Below are positions 7,561 through 15,021 of a stretch of 33,618 nucleotides of DNA, one piece after another. The first letter of the stretch is position 1, and each line of letters opens with the position of its first letter. This DNA comes from Bacteroidota bacterium (GTDB lineage: Bacteria > Bacteroidota > Bacteroidia > Chitinophagales > Chitinophagaceae), in assembly GCA_023429825.1 (NCBI GenBank), contig JAEZDC010000029.1, forward strand, positions 1-33,618, written 5' to 3'. The translations under genes and the position numbers were made by a program. The notes beneath the pieces are model-generated. The model did no database searches, was not told the origin of the DNA, and saw nothing but the letters and a program-made list of their open reading frames with translations.

Positions 7561-8343
7561 ATGAACACTGAAACTGCCGCGCTGCAGGCTGAGATCAGCA
7601 GGTTGAATGTGATTATTTCCGTATTGATAGAAAAGAATCAACAATTACAGCAGGAATTGCAATCGCTGAAGATGAATACCCCTTCCCAACAGCATTGTTA
7701 TGTCCGCGATGAAGTTTCGCAGAATTATGTGCAACATAAAACTGATAGAGGTGAGGATTTATTGGTACTAAAGGGAAAGAATAATATCCGGGGTGAATTA
7801 TTACATCGGATAGAGTGTAACCAAATTATCCCAAGTGAAAATTTACAAGAGCCAGAGAGGAATAATAATATCCTAGGTGGAAATGAAGATGGGATAAAGG
7901 GAAGTGAAACGATCCCGGGTGGAGATTTACATGGGACAGAGTGTAAAAATAATATCCTGGGTAATGAGAGCTGGACTGAGAGTAGTACAGATAGCACAAA
8001 GCCAGCGATGATAGACTCTACTGTATTATCCAGGCTGGGGCAGCATGCAGATATTTATAAGCTGGATGCCGCGTTGAGGCGAAGTGGCATGCCGCAAGTG
8101 CCTGTAAGTGGTGTGATGAACTTTGCTCGAAGCTTGAAGTTATTGGCAGAAACGCCGAAACCATCGTATGCGATATTTCGCAATCGTACCGGGTTAACTG
8201 ATAGCGGTGTAAATAAGATGATCGCTTCAATGAAAAGAAGAAAGTTGATCGTTCGGACTGAGCAGAACAAATATCATTTAACAGAGAAGGCAGTGAAGTT
8301 GTTGAGAGAAGCAGGGGAGGAAGTCCAATTATGTAAACGGTAA
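7561..8343 (+). CDS. Winged-helix protein with coiled coil and 14-residue repeats
   Basis: 260 aa in three parts. Residues 5-38 form a coiled coil (ALQAEISRLNVIISVLIEKN and on). Residues 61-144 are a run of six degenerate 14-residue repeats (NNIRGE..., NNILGG..., NNILGN... recur at 28-residue steps). Residues 145-255 look like a winged-helix DNA-binding domain (SRLGQHADIYKLDAALRRSG, YAIFRNRTGLTDSGVNKMI, KRRKLIVRTEQNKYHLTEKAVKLL). It could be a transcriptional regulator that oligomerises through the coiled coil. I do not recognise the family. It is divergent from the TonB_C pair, and an uncharacterised membrane-protein gene starts 73 bases downstream. Confidence 0.75.
   Translation: MNTETAALQAEISRLNVIISVLIEKNQQLQQELQSLKMNTPSQQHCYVRDEVSQNYVQHKTDRGEDLLVLKGKNNIRGELLHRIECNQIIPSENLQEPERNNNILGGNEDGIKGSETIPGGDLHGTECKNNILGNESWTESSTDSTKPAMIDSTVLSRLGQHADIYKLDAALRRSGMPQVPVSGVMNFARSLKLLAETPKPSYAIFRNRTGLTDSGVNKMIASMKRRKLIVRTEQNKYHLTEKAVKLLREAGEEVQLCKR
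7741..7992 (+). repeat. Six tandem 42-bp (14-aa) coding repeats
   Basis: Six in-frame units of 42 bp encode residues 61-144 of the winged-helix protein. Units 2, 4 and 6 and units 1, 3 and 5 resemble each other most. Conserved words are AATATCC/GATCCC-GGGT, GATTTACAT and GAGTGTAA. Divergence between units is high, so the array is old, but its period is exact with no indels. Confidence 0.7.
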
Positions 8344-8416
8344 CTTATAATTGCCCTTGTATCTTATCTTACACTCTCCTTCTTCAGCCACTTTCATCAC
8401 CCTCAAATAATTCTTT

Positions 8417-9313
8417 ATGTGGCTTACTCATGCATTACTCATGTGTCTTTTCTGCGGGTGGATCGTCCTTGCCTTATGGGGATGGTTCAGTAGCTCAAAA
8501 TCAAAACAACCATATGCAAAAGTGAACGCCAGTTGGACAATTGCCATTAACTCAGCAGTGTTGTATGCACTCGCTTTCAACATCATTTTTTTCATCCAGG
8601 AATTGTTTTTAGCGTTAGGCAAATACTGGTTGGGGTTAAGAGCGGTATTGTATCACAACAATCATAACTGGTTCGATGATCATCCGAAAGATGCACTTGC
8701 CCAGGGATACGGTGCATTTGCAATATTCATTACAGGTATTTTGTTATCTATTTTATTTTTTGCAATGAAGCCTGGCAGAAGCTGGCTTCGGTTATTTATT
8801 TTCTGGATGGCATACCAGGGATTAATACAATCGTTGCCGCAGTTTGCAACTGCAGTAATGGATAGAGACACAGATACCGGGCAGGCATTCACTTACCTTG
8901 GGTGGAGTGAAACCACAGGGTATGTTTTGTTCGTGGTATGTACAGTGTTAACAGTAATGATCAGTTTGGTGGGATCAAAAATTTTATTAAGCATGGCACC
9001 ATCGGGCGAGTACTTGCAACATCCGAAGCAAAAATTCGGTTACGCATTCAAGATAGCACTGATGGCTGGTGTGATCGGTTTAGCATTAATATTTCCATTT
9101 CGTATTCCGCCTCTTGACAGGGCAATGGCACCGATGATGCTCACACTGATATCGGTACCATGGATATTTGCAAATGCATGGCGTGTAAAGAAGGTTGTTC
9201 CACATGGAAATACTGCAAACGATAAAGTACTGATGTTACCAATTCTTTTACTGGCGATCTTGTTGCTGATATTTCAATGGGTGCTGCGGCCGGGAGTGGA
9301 ATTTAATCCTTAG
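8417..9313 (+). CDS. Polytopic inner-membrane protein, unknown function
   Basis: 298 aa with about eight hydrophobic helices (near residues 3-24, 40-68, 97-117, 126-147, 167-190, 211-230, 238-255, 271-290). A short polar loop after helix 2 has YHNNHNWFDDHPKD, rich in His, Asn and Asp, which could bind a metal, but this is only suggestive. No transporter or enzyme signature is recognised. It starts 73 bases after the winged-helix gene on the same strand and is followed by a perfect hairpin shared with the convergent outer-membrane gene. Confidence 0.7.
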   Translation: MWLTHALLMCLFCGWIVLALWGWFSSSKSKQPYAKVNASWTIAINSAVLYALAFNIIFFIQELFLALGKYWLGLRAVLYHNNHNWFDDHPKDALAQGYGAFAIFITGILLSILFFAMKPGRSWLRLFIFWMAYQGLIQSLPQFATAVMDRDTDTGQAFTYLGWSETTGYVLFVVCTVLTVMISLVGSKILLSMAPSGEYLQHPKQKFGYAFKIALMAGVIGLALIFPFRIPPLDRAMAPMMLTLISVPWIFANAWRVKKVVPHGNTANDKVLMLPILLLAILLLIFQWVLRPGVEFNP

Positions 9314-9344
9314 AGAATAAAAAAATAAGAAACATGAAATGAGA

Positions 9345-9382
9345 AATAAGGAAGTCCAGGTTTCTTACAGGACTTCCTTATT
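9345..9382. terminator. Bidirectional terminator hairpin
   Basis: A perfect 13-bp stem, AATAAGGAAGTCC (9345-9357) with GGACTTCCTTATT (9370-9382), and a 12-base loop lie between two convergent genes (ends at 9313 and 9400). The A/T-rich stem base can supply a U-tract in either direction, though no long T-run follows the stem. Confidence 0.65.
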
Positions 9383-9399
9383 CTGAATATTATTTAATC

Positions 9400-9939
9400 T
9401 CAGAAAGTAAATCCTACACTGATGCCGGATCTTATTCCGAAACCTTTAAAATTGTTTCTTAGTTCATAATCAGACTCATTGCCAGCCTTGAATTTGATGT
9501 TGCTGAATGAAGGGCCTACGAATACATCTATTACAAAACCACTCGCAGATGCTTTTTCATATCCCAATACAAATCCCGCACCCAGCGTCTCGAACTTGGC
9601 TTTACCATCACTTGATTTTTCGCCTATAGTGAATTGTTGGTAACGACCAAATGGTGCAACGTATCCGCCATTGAGTGCTTCGTTTTTACCGCCAAGGTAT
9701 AAACGGTATTCAGGTGTGATGCCGAATCCACGATATTGAAGATCATCTAAACCTATAGCTGAATAAAATGCACCCAACTGGAAGGATTGATTTTTGGCAA
9801 TGGCTCTTTCATAACTGATGTTACCTGTTTTTACAATGGCTGAAATAGGGTTAACCTTGAGTGCATTTTTGGGAGTGTACTGTGCTTTTGCTGCGAAGCC
9901 GATAGTAACTACTGCGATAAGGGTAAGAAACTTTTTCAT
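9400..9939 (-). CDS. Outer-membrane beta-barrel protein
   Basis: 179 aa with a signal peptide (MKKFLTLIAVVTIGFAAKAQ) followed by alternating hydrophobic and polar strands and a C-terminal phenylalanine (SGISVGFTF), typical of outer-membrane barrels. Repeated short strands such as NISYERAIAKNQSFQLGAFY and FGITPEYRLYLGG resemble DUF3575-type barrels. Substrate unknown. Its upstream region holds a promoter-like element (9991-10032) nearly identical to that of the sigma-factor operon 2 kb away, so it is likely controlled by that sigma factor. Confidence 0.8.
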   Translation of the reverse strand: MKKFLTLIAVVTIGFAAKAQYTPKNALKVNPISAIVKTGNISYERAIAKNQSFQLGAFYSAIGLDDLQYRGFGITPEYRLYLGGKNEALNGGYVAPFGRYQQFTIGEKSSDGKAKFETLGAGFVLGYEKASASGFVIDVFVGPSFSNIKFKAGNESDYELRNNFKGFGIRSGISVGFTF

Positions 9940-9990
9940 GTTGTTTGTTTTTTATGTTTTTAAAAATGGATCACTTATTTGGTGATCGGG

Positions 9991-10032
9991 TTGTTTATAG
10001 TAATACCCTTCATCAACATAAAAGCGTTGGGT
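9991..10032 (-). promoter_or_regulatory. ECF-type promoter, outer-membrane gene copy
   Basis: Minus strand: ACCCAACGCTTT, then 12 bases, GGGTAT, two bases, CTATAAA. It aligns without gaps to 12151-12192 at about 31 of 42 positions. It ends about 51 bases before the ATG of the outer-membrane gene. The AAC-containing upstream block and GTAT-like downstream block resemble -35 and -10 elements of ECF sigma promoters. Read-out is inferred. Confidence 0.6.
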
Positions 10033-10087
10033 AAAAATTTCGCCTTAACAAAAGTTTTGCAGGTGCCCTTAATACACGTATGAACAC

Positions 10088-10114
10088 AATAAAAAAGCCG
10101 GCAACAAACCGGCT
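10088..10114 (-). terminator. Rho-independent terminator of the sigma/anti-sigma operon
   Basis: On the minus strand the stem AGCCGG / CCGGCT (10114-10109 and 10101-10096), loop TTTGTTG, is followed by TTTTTTATT. It lies 25 bases past the anti-sigma stop, a good fit for the end of the operon. Confidence 0.8.
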
Positions 10115-10139
10115 AATATTTTCTTGTACCAATATTTAT

Positions 10140-10736
10140 TTAAGGAATACTATCTTTTTTTAGATTGATGCGGTAATCATTTTCTGTGATGCCCTTAAAC
10201 CCTTTCGACTTCTTCTTGGTAGTGTCCTGGGGTATTACAGCAATTTTTGTATTATCTGGAATAACAGTTTTAGGAGTAGTATCTATTACCGGTGGCGGAA
10301 GATTTACAACAGGGTCGTTAAATACAGAATCGTTTACTACGACAGAAATGCCAGTATCGGCATTATTAATTAAAGGACTGTTGTTATGAATAACTGTTTG
10401 CCCAGGGGGTTTGGTTTTATCTGTGCCGGGAGTTGAGAGTTGCGGTGATACAGTTTCAGGTGTTTTTGTTTTTGGTAAAGAGGATTCAGTCGATTTTTTA
10501 TTCATTAAGAAAACAGTTGTGACCACTGCTACAACAGCGGCAAACATTCCAAACTTGCGGGTAAAGATTTTCCAGTTCCATGTATCGGGTGAATCAGGGC
10601 CATTGGGATCATCTTCAGGCATATCAATATCCAGTTGATCCTCTATACGAGACCAGATAGCTTCACGCATATCAGGTATAGAAACCTGTTGCAGCTTTTC
10701 AGCTATGGTTAATTCGTATGTAGTTCTCTGGTTCAT
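10140..10736 (-). CDS. Putative anti-sigma factor, single-pass membrane protein
   Basis: 198 aa. An acidic N-terminal cytoplasmic segment (1-58) contains an amphipathic stretch, AEKLQQVSIPDMREAIWSRI, typical of sigma-binding segments. A transmembrane helix follows at about 62-79 (FGMFAAVVAVVTTVFLM), then a Thr/Pro/Asp-rich periplasmic region (81-198) with no recognised fold, ending in a Lys-rich piece (KKKSKGFKGITENDYRINLKK). It starts 17 bases after the ECF sigma gene, the usual position for a cognate anti-sigma factor. No FecR signature is visible and no SusC/TonB receptor is adjacent. The role is inferred from position and topology. Confidence 0.65.
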   Translation of the reverse strand: MNQRTTYELTIAEKLQQVSIPDMREAIWSRIEDQLDIDMPEDDPNGPDSPDTWNWKIFTRKFGMFAAVVAVVTTVFLMNKKSTESSLPKTKTPETVSPQLSTPGTDKTKPPGQTVIHNNSPLINNADTGISVVVNDSVFNDPVVNLPPPVIDTTPKTVIPDNTKIAVIPQDTTKKKSKGFKGITENDYRINLKKDSIP

Positions 10737-10753
10737 TTATTAACTGGCGTGTG

Positions 10754-11278
10754 CTAGTTTTTGTTGTAATGTTTCCGGGCTTCGCTGAGGTGCCATTTAG
10801 ATGTGCCCTCGCTTATACCCAGCTTCTCGGAAATTTCCCGGTGATTGTAGCCTTCTACGGCATACAACACAAAGACAGCATGGGTTGCAGGCGGTAGTTT
10901 AGCTACGATCTTCATGATCTCATCAGCACCCATCTGCGCTAGCACATTATTATTGATAGCAGGCTCGGCTATGGTTTCCAGTTCAACATTTTCGCTAAAC
11001 CTTTCTCTTGACTTAATATGATCCAACCCTTCATTGATCACTATTCTTTTTATCCAGGCATGCAAGGAACCTTTGGCGCTATCATAACTGCGAATGCTTT
11101 TAAAGACCTTTACAAAAGCATGGCTCACGATATCAGCTGCATCCATTTCATCACGGGAATAACGCAGTGCAATGGTCATAGCAAATTCATAGAATTGCTC
11201 GTACAGCAGTCTTTGTGCAGTACGTTTATTGGCGATGCAGCCTTCAATAATGTCGATATCATTTGCAACCGCAACCAT
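10754..11278 (-). CDS. ECF-subfamily RNA polymerase sigma factor
   Basis: 174 aa. Region 2 (about 20-85) has AQRLLYEQFYEFAMTIALRY, DAADIVSHAFVKVFKSI and GSLHAWIKRIVINEGLDHIK. Region 4 (about 118-170) has IVAKLPPATHAVFVLYAVEGYNHREI and a helix-turn-helix ISEKLGISEGTSKWHLSEAR. It directs RNA polymerase to alternative promoters. The start is the ATG at 11278, two bases after the TGA of the upstream lipoprotein gene; the longer frame to 11329 overlaps that gene and adds no sigma similarity. It forms an operon with the lipoprotein and the anti-sigma factor, preceded by an ECF-like promoter that suggests autoregulation. Confidence 0.92.
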   Translation of the reverse strand: MVAVANDIDIIEGCIANKRTAQRLLYEQFYEFAMTIALRYSRDEMDAADIVSHAFVKVFKSIRSYDSAKGSLHAWIKRIVINEGLDHIKSRERFSENVELETIAEPAINNNVLAQMGADEIMKIVAKLPPATHAVFVLYAVEGYNHREISEKLGISEGTSKWHLSEARKHYNKN

Positions 11279-11280
11279 TA

Positions 11281-12108
11281 TCAGATTTCTCTTGTGCCCT
11301 CCATTTGTCTCAGTAAAAGTGCTGAACATGTAGCAGCAACGATCAGCCGCAGCGGTTCTTCCAGTTCATTGTAGATCCAAAGATTATTGTCCAGTTTATC
11401 AATGATTGCGATTACCCCGTCATCGATACGTAACTCATATCCGCTTAATATCTTTACAGGGAATTTAGATTCTTTTCCTTTTGCTGAGATAATACTCGCC
11501 ACACGAACAGGGTTGATGGTGATCACTTCTTTTCCATTCGTTACATAACCTTCAAAGTTTGTTTTAGGGATATCGAACAAACGACGGGCTGTATCCTTTG
11601 ACCGATCGTATGTGTTCGTTAATACTAACTCCCATGGAGATTGAGTACTGTCTTTTGAAGGAAGGATTGCTGCTGTAAAATGGTATTCACTCCTATCGGT
11701 ACGGGAAAGATCCCCTAGTATTTTAGTCCCGGTACGGATCGTTTTTGCTTCGGTTCTCATCTTCTCCTGGCAAAATACCTGCAATTCCGAACGATCATCC
11801 TCTATTGTGAATCTGTACTTATTTCTTTCCTTGTTGACGGTATTGAAATGATCGATACCATAGAGTTTCATTAAGCGTTGTTCAAGATTGTATTGTTGAT
11901 CTTCGGTAGCGAAAGACCATCCTCTCTTCACCTTGGTAGTGTTATATTTCCCAAAACTGAGTTTCTGATTGAACACCCAATTGTTCACACCTTTCAGGTG
12001 CATTCTTTCGGAAACTTCTTTGAACTTATCAGGTACGGCCAATTTTGGCGTGCTGCTGCAGGAAGATAGTACTACAGCGAGGCAGAGTATGTAGAAAATG
12101 CTTTTCAT
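11281..12108 (-). CDS. Lipoprotein of unknown function, first gene of the sigma operon
   Basis: 275 aa starting at the ATG at 12108, with a lipoprotein signal MKSIFYILCLAVVLSSC (lipobox LSSC, C17). An in-frame start 12 codons upstream would spoil the signal. The mature part is alpha/beta-like with many charged residues (YNTTKVKRGWSFATEDQQYN, FTIEDDRSELQVFCQEKM, GYELRIDDGVIAIIDKLDNNLWIYN). No domain is recognised. Its TGA is two bases before the sigma-factor ATG, so the genes are translationally close. It may be an envelope sensor or target of the sigma/anti-sigma pair, by position only. Confidence 0.75.
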   Translation of the reverse strand: MKSIFYILCLAVVLSSCSSTPKLAVPDKFKEVSERMHLKGVNNWVFNQKLSFGKYNTTKVKRGWSFATEDQQYNLEQRLMKLYGIDHFNTVNKERNKYRFTIEDDRSELQVFCQEKMRTEAKTIRTGTKILGDLSRTDRSEYHFTAAILPSKDSTQSPWELVLTNTYDRSKDTARRLFDIPKTNFEGYVTNGKEVITINPVRVASIISAKGKESKFPVKILSGYELRIDDGVIAIIDKLDNNLWIYNELEEPLRLIVAATCSALLLRQMEGTREI

Positions 12109-12150
12109 GGGTGATTGCAAAATTGGGTTGAATTTACTTGTCATGATATT

Positions 12151-12192
12151 TATTTTATAGAGATACCCGCAATAGACGTGAAAGCGTTGGGT
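12151..12192 (-). promoter_or_regulatory. ECF-type promoter, sigma-operon copy
   Basis: Minus strand: ACCCAACGCTTT, then 12 bases, GGGTAT, two bases, CTATAAA. Gapless match to 9991-10032. It ends about 42 bases before the lipoprotein ATG at 12108. Because the operon encodes an ECF sigma factor, this element is a candidate autoregulatory promoter. Confidence 0.6.
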
Positions 12193-12254
12193 GAGGCTGG
12201 GTGCTTTAACGTTTTTTTAATTAATCCCTACTCTCCATTATCATCTATCCACTA

Positions 12255-13913
12255 CTACTTGCCATAGGTCTTCAGCATCTCCTTCAGGTCATCCAACGTA
12301 TTGATCTCATCTACCTTCTTATCTTTCCTCCACCTGTTGATTCTTGGAAAGCGTAATGCAACACCGCTTTTGTGCCTGTTACTTGCTGCAATGCCTTCAA
12401 AAGCGATCTCGAAAACAAGTTCAGGTTTTACAGTACGTACAGGCCCGAACTTTTCCAGTGAATTGCGTTTTACAAATGCATCTACCTGTGCAAATTCTTT
12501 ATCGGTAAGCCCGCTATAAGCTTTGGTAAAAGTGACGAGCTTATCACCATCTTTTACGGCAAAAGTATAATCCGTGTAAAGATTACTTCTTCTCCCGCTA
12601 CCTTTTTGTGCATACACCATTACGGCATCTATCACCAATGGATCGATCTTCCATTTCCACCAATCACCTACTTTTCTTCCGGTTTGGTAAATGGATGATT
12701 TTCGTTTTAGCATCAGTCCTTCGCTACCCACTTCTCTTGCCATGCTTCTTGTTTCAGCAAGATTCTCCCAGGTGTCGAAAGTGATGACCGGCGATAATTT
12801 AAGTGTAGGGTGATTGATCGCTTCAATAACTTCTTCTAAATGTTTCCTGCGAATCTCCATTGGCTGATTGCGGAAATCTTCGCCATTATATTCCAACACA
12901 TCATAAGCAAAGAACGCAACCGGTGCTTCGCTGAGTTGTTTCTTTGTAATATTCTTCCTGCCAATGCGGGTTTGTAATGCAGCAAATGGCAAAGGCATTT
13001 CACCATTGTAAGGAAGTATCTCGCCATCCAGAACGCAACCTTCGGGTAACAGATCTTTCAGCAATGCATATTCAGGAAATTTGTCAGTGATAAGTTCTTC
13101 GCCACGGCTCCATACAAACAGCTCATTGTTTCTTTTGATCATTTGTCCACGAATACCATCCCATTTCCACTCTGCCTGCCATTCGCCAGGTGCACCAAGT
13201 GATTCCGGTTCATCCTGCAATGCATATGCTAAATAGAATGGATAAGGTTTAGAATAATCTGTTGTAGCAGCATGCTCAGTCAACAATTCATCAAATGTTG
13301 TTGCAGATGGGTCCCAGTTGCCACTGATGCGATGGGCGATAATCGATGATTCCATGCCAGTGGTCTTAGCCAGTGCATTCACCATTAAGCCTTGCGAAAC
13401 ACCAATTCGAAAATTACCCGTAATGAGCTTTGTGAAAACGAAACGTTCTATTTGATTCATCTCTGCCCATGCATTAAGAATGAATTGTTTTCTAATTACT
13501 TCGTTTTCTTTAGTGATTGCAATTAACGTCTCAAGATAATAATATAGCGGTTTGTGGCTAAAAGCTGATTGTTGATCGCTGACAGCTATATTCTCAGGTA
13601 ACACCAATGATATCGTTTCCGCCAGGTCGCCCACGCTATGATAACATTCAGCAAACAACCATGTAGGCAGGTCAGTAAGTTCACCACACCATTCCCATAG
13701 CTGTGTTGAATTGACGGCACGTTTAGGCCTTCGACCGGTGAACAGAGCGATCACCCAAACTTTATCTTTATCATCTGCGGTAGCGAAATAGTTTGCGATC
13801 GCTTCAAGTCTTTCATTTGTTTTTGTAGAGGTCCCCAATAGCAATACCAGCGATGCAAACTCACTAAAGCCTGCCGCAGATGTTTCATTGGTATTTTCAA
13901 TTGCATCACTCAT
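12255..13913 (-). CDS. ATP-dependent DNA ligase, exonuclease-associated type
   Basis: 552 aa. An N-terminal all-helical ligase domain covers about 15-215. The nucleotidyltransferase core follows, with motif I EWKWDGIRG (adenylated lysine K250), motif III VLDGEIL (D296, E298), motif IV GSEGLMLKR (E398) and motif V DWWKWK (K420, K422). The C-terminal OB fold ends near 540. It seals nicks using ATP, distinct from the essential NAD-dependent LigA, and fits the family of bacterial ligases found with a metallo-beta-lactamase exonuclease. Its start overlaps the end of that exonuclease gene by 8 bases (13906-13913), so the pair is co-translated. The family's helicase and phosphoesterase partners are not adjacent. 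Confidence 0.93.
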   Translation of the reverse strand: MSDAIENTNETSAAGFSEFASLVLLLGTSTKTNERLEAIANYFATADDKDKVWVIALFTGRRPKRAVNSTQLWEWCGELTDLPTWLFAECYHSVGDLAETISLVLPENIAVSDQQSAFSHKPLYYYLETLIAITKENEVIRKQFILNAWAEMNQIERFVFTKLITGNFRIGVSQGLMVNALAKTTGMESSIIAHRISGNWDPSATTFDELLTEHAATTDYSKPYPFYLAYALQDEPESLGAPGEWQAEWKWDGIRGQMIKRNNELFVWSRGEELITDKFPEYALLKDLLPEGCVLDGEILPYNGEMPLPFAALQTRIGRKNITKKQLSEAPVAFFAYDVLEYNGEDFRNQPMEIRRKHLEEVIEAINHPTLKLSPVITFDTWENLAETRSMAREVGSEGLMLKRKSSIYQTGRKVGDWWKWKIDPLVIDAVMVYAQKGSGRRSNLYTDYTFAVKDGDKLVTFTKAYSGLTDKEFAQVDAFVKRNSLEKFGPVRTVKPELVFEIAFEGIAASNRHKSGVALRFPRINRWRKDKKVDEINTLDDLKEMLKTYGK

Positions 13914-15021
13914 TATTTACAGTTGCATCTCCCTCATTCGCTAATTTGGTAGTTACATTATCTGCTAATTCCTTTTCTCCATCTGCTAATTTGCTAATTG
14001 ACTCATTTGCTAATTGGTTTTCATTGTCCAATTGGCCTTCATCCTCCTCTCCATACTCCGTTTTCACTTCAGCACTTTCAATTCCTATTTCATTCAAATA
14101 CCTGCTGAAAGCCGCCTGGTAACCATGAGTAACAAATACTTTACTTGCGCCAGTTGCTTTTACTGCTTCAAGTAATCCATCCCAATCCGCATGATCACTG
14201 ATCACAAAACCGCCGTCAACATTTTTTCTGCGTACGTTACCCCGTACCTGCATCCAGCCGCTGCATACGCCAATTGCATAAGGTTGGAAGCGTTTTAACC
14301 AGGGAGTACCATCGGCACTCGGTGGAGCAAGTATAACGGATGCCTTGAGTTTTTCTTTAGGTGTTTCAGGAGTGATGCGTTCAAGTGGAGGCAACTTCCA
14401 CCCTGCATTGATCAAAGCCTGGTGCATATTATAAACTGCCCCATGTGCATATATAATATCTGCCACTTCACTTAATGGCTGTAAAACCCTTTGGGCCTTA
14501 CCCAAACTGTATGCAAGGACTATCGAAGCTTTACCCTGTTCTTTATTCTTCAATATCCAGTTCTTCATATTGCCGAAGATCTCGGGTTGGGGCTTCCACC
14601 TATATATAGGCAACCCAAAAGTTGATTCTGTGATAAAAGTGTTGCACTTAATGGGTTCAAACTGGCCGCTGATGCCATCGTTCTCTACTTTATAATCTCC
14701 GCTGAACACCCAAACCTCTCCATTATATTCGACACGTATCTGTGAAGACCCGATCATATGGCCTGCAGGATGAAATGAGACCTTTACTCCGTTTATGTTA
14801 ACAGTTTCATTCCATTCCATTGATTCATAATGACCCTCACCCAATCTAGCCTGTAACAGTGGCTTTGTATAATGATGGCAGAGGTAAGATTTGCTTCCCC
14901 AGCGGGCATGGTCGCCATGGGCATGGGTGATGAGGGCTTTTTCCACCGGCTTCCAGGGATCTATGTAAAATCCTCCTTTTGGGCAACATAAACCTTTAGA
15001 TGAGAATTCAATAAGTGCCAT
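13906..15021 (-). CDS. Ligase-associated metallo-beta-lactamase-fold exonuclease
   Basis: 371 aa from the ATG at 15021. The metallo-beta-lactamase motif THAHGDHA (H33, H35, D37, H38) is intact, followed by HPAGHMIGSSQ, FSGDYK, ITESTFGLP and a C-terminal beta-CASP-like half with CSGWMQVRG and ISDHADWDGL. This is the SNM1/Artemis-related DNA nuclease family found next to ATP-dependent ligases, implying a DNA end-processing or repair role. An earlier in-frame ATG (15045) adds eight residues without conservation. The last 48 residues or so are an unusual Asn/Glu/Leu-rich tail (QLANES, KLADGE, ELADNV, KLANEG) beyond the usual end of the family. Confidence 0.92.
   Translation of the reverse strand: MALIEFSSKGLCCPKGGFYIDPWKPVEKALITHAHGDHARWGSKSYLCHHYTKPLLQARLGEGHYESMEWNETVNINGVKVSFHPAGHMIGSSQIRVEYNGEVWVFSGDYKVENDGISGQFEPIKCNTFITESTFGLPIYRWKPQPEIFGNMKNWILKNKEQGKASIVLAYSLGKAQRVLQPLSEVADIIYAHGAVYNMHQALINAGWKLPPLERITPETPKEKLKASVILAPPSADGTPWLKRFQPYAIGVCSGWMQVRGNVRRKNVDGGFVISDHADWDGLLEAVKATGASKVFVTHGYQAAFSRYLNEIGIESAEVKTEYGEEDEGQLDNENQLANESISKLADGEKELADNVTTKLANEGDATVNNE
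13940..14015 (-). repeat. Five GCTAATT words inside the exonuclease 3' end
   Basis: GCTAATT occurs on the plus strand at 13940, 13964, 13985, 13993 and 14009, five copies in 76 bases. On the coding strand (AATTAGC) they give the repeating LAN/LAD residues of the exonuclease tail. Such AATTAGC words are common in Bacteroidota intergenic repeats, so this may be an intergenic repeat absorbed into the coding region. Confidence 0.55.

Noticed and set aside
11279..11329. 17-codon extension of the sigma factor
   Set aside because: It overlaps the end of the lipoprotein gene and adds no sigma-like sequence.
13940..14015. CRISPR-like repeat
   Set aside because: The GCTAATT words are only 7 bases, irregularly spaced and within a coding frame; there are no spacers or cas genes.
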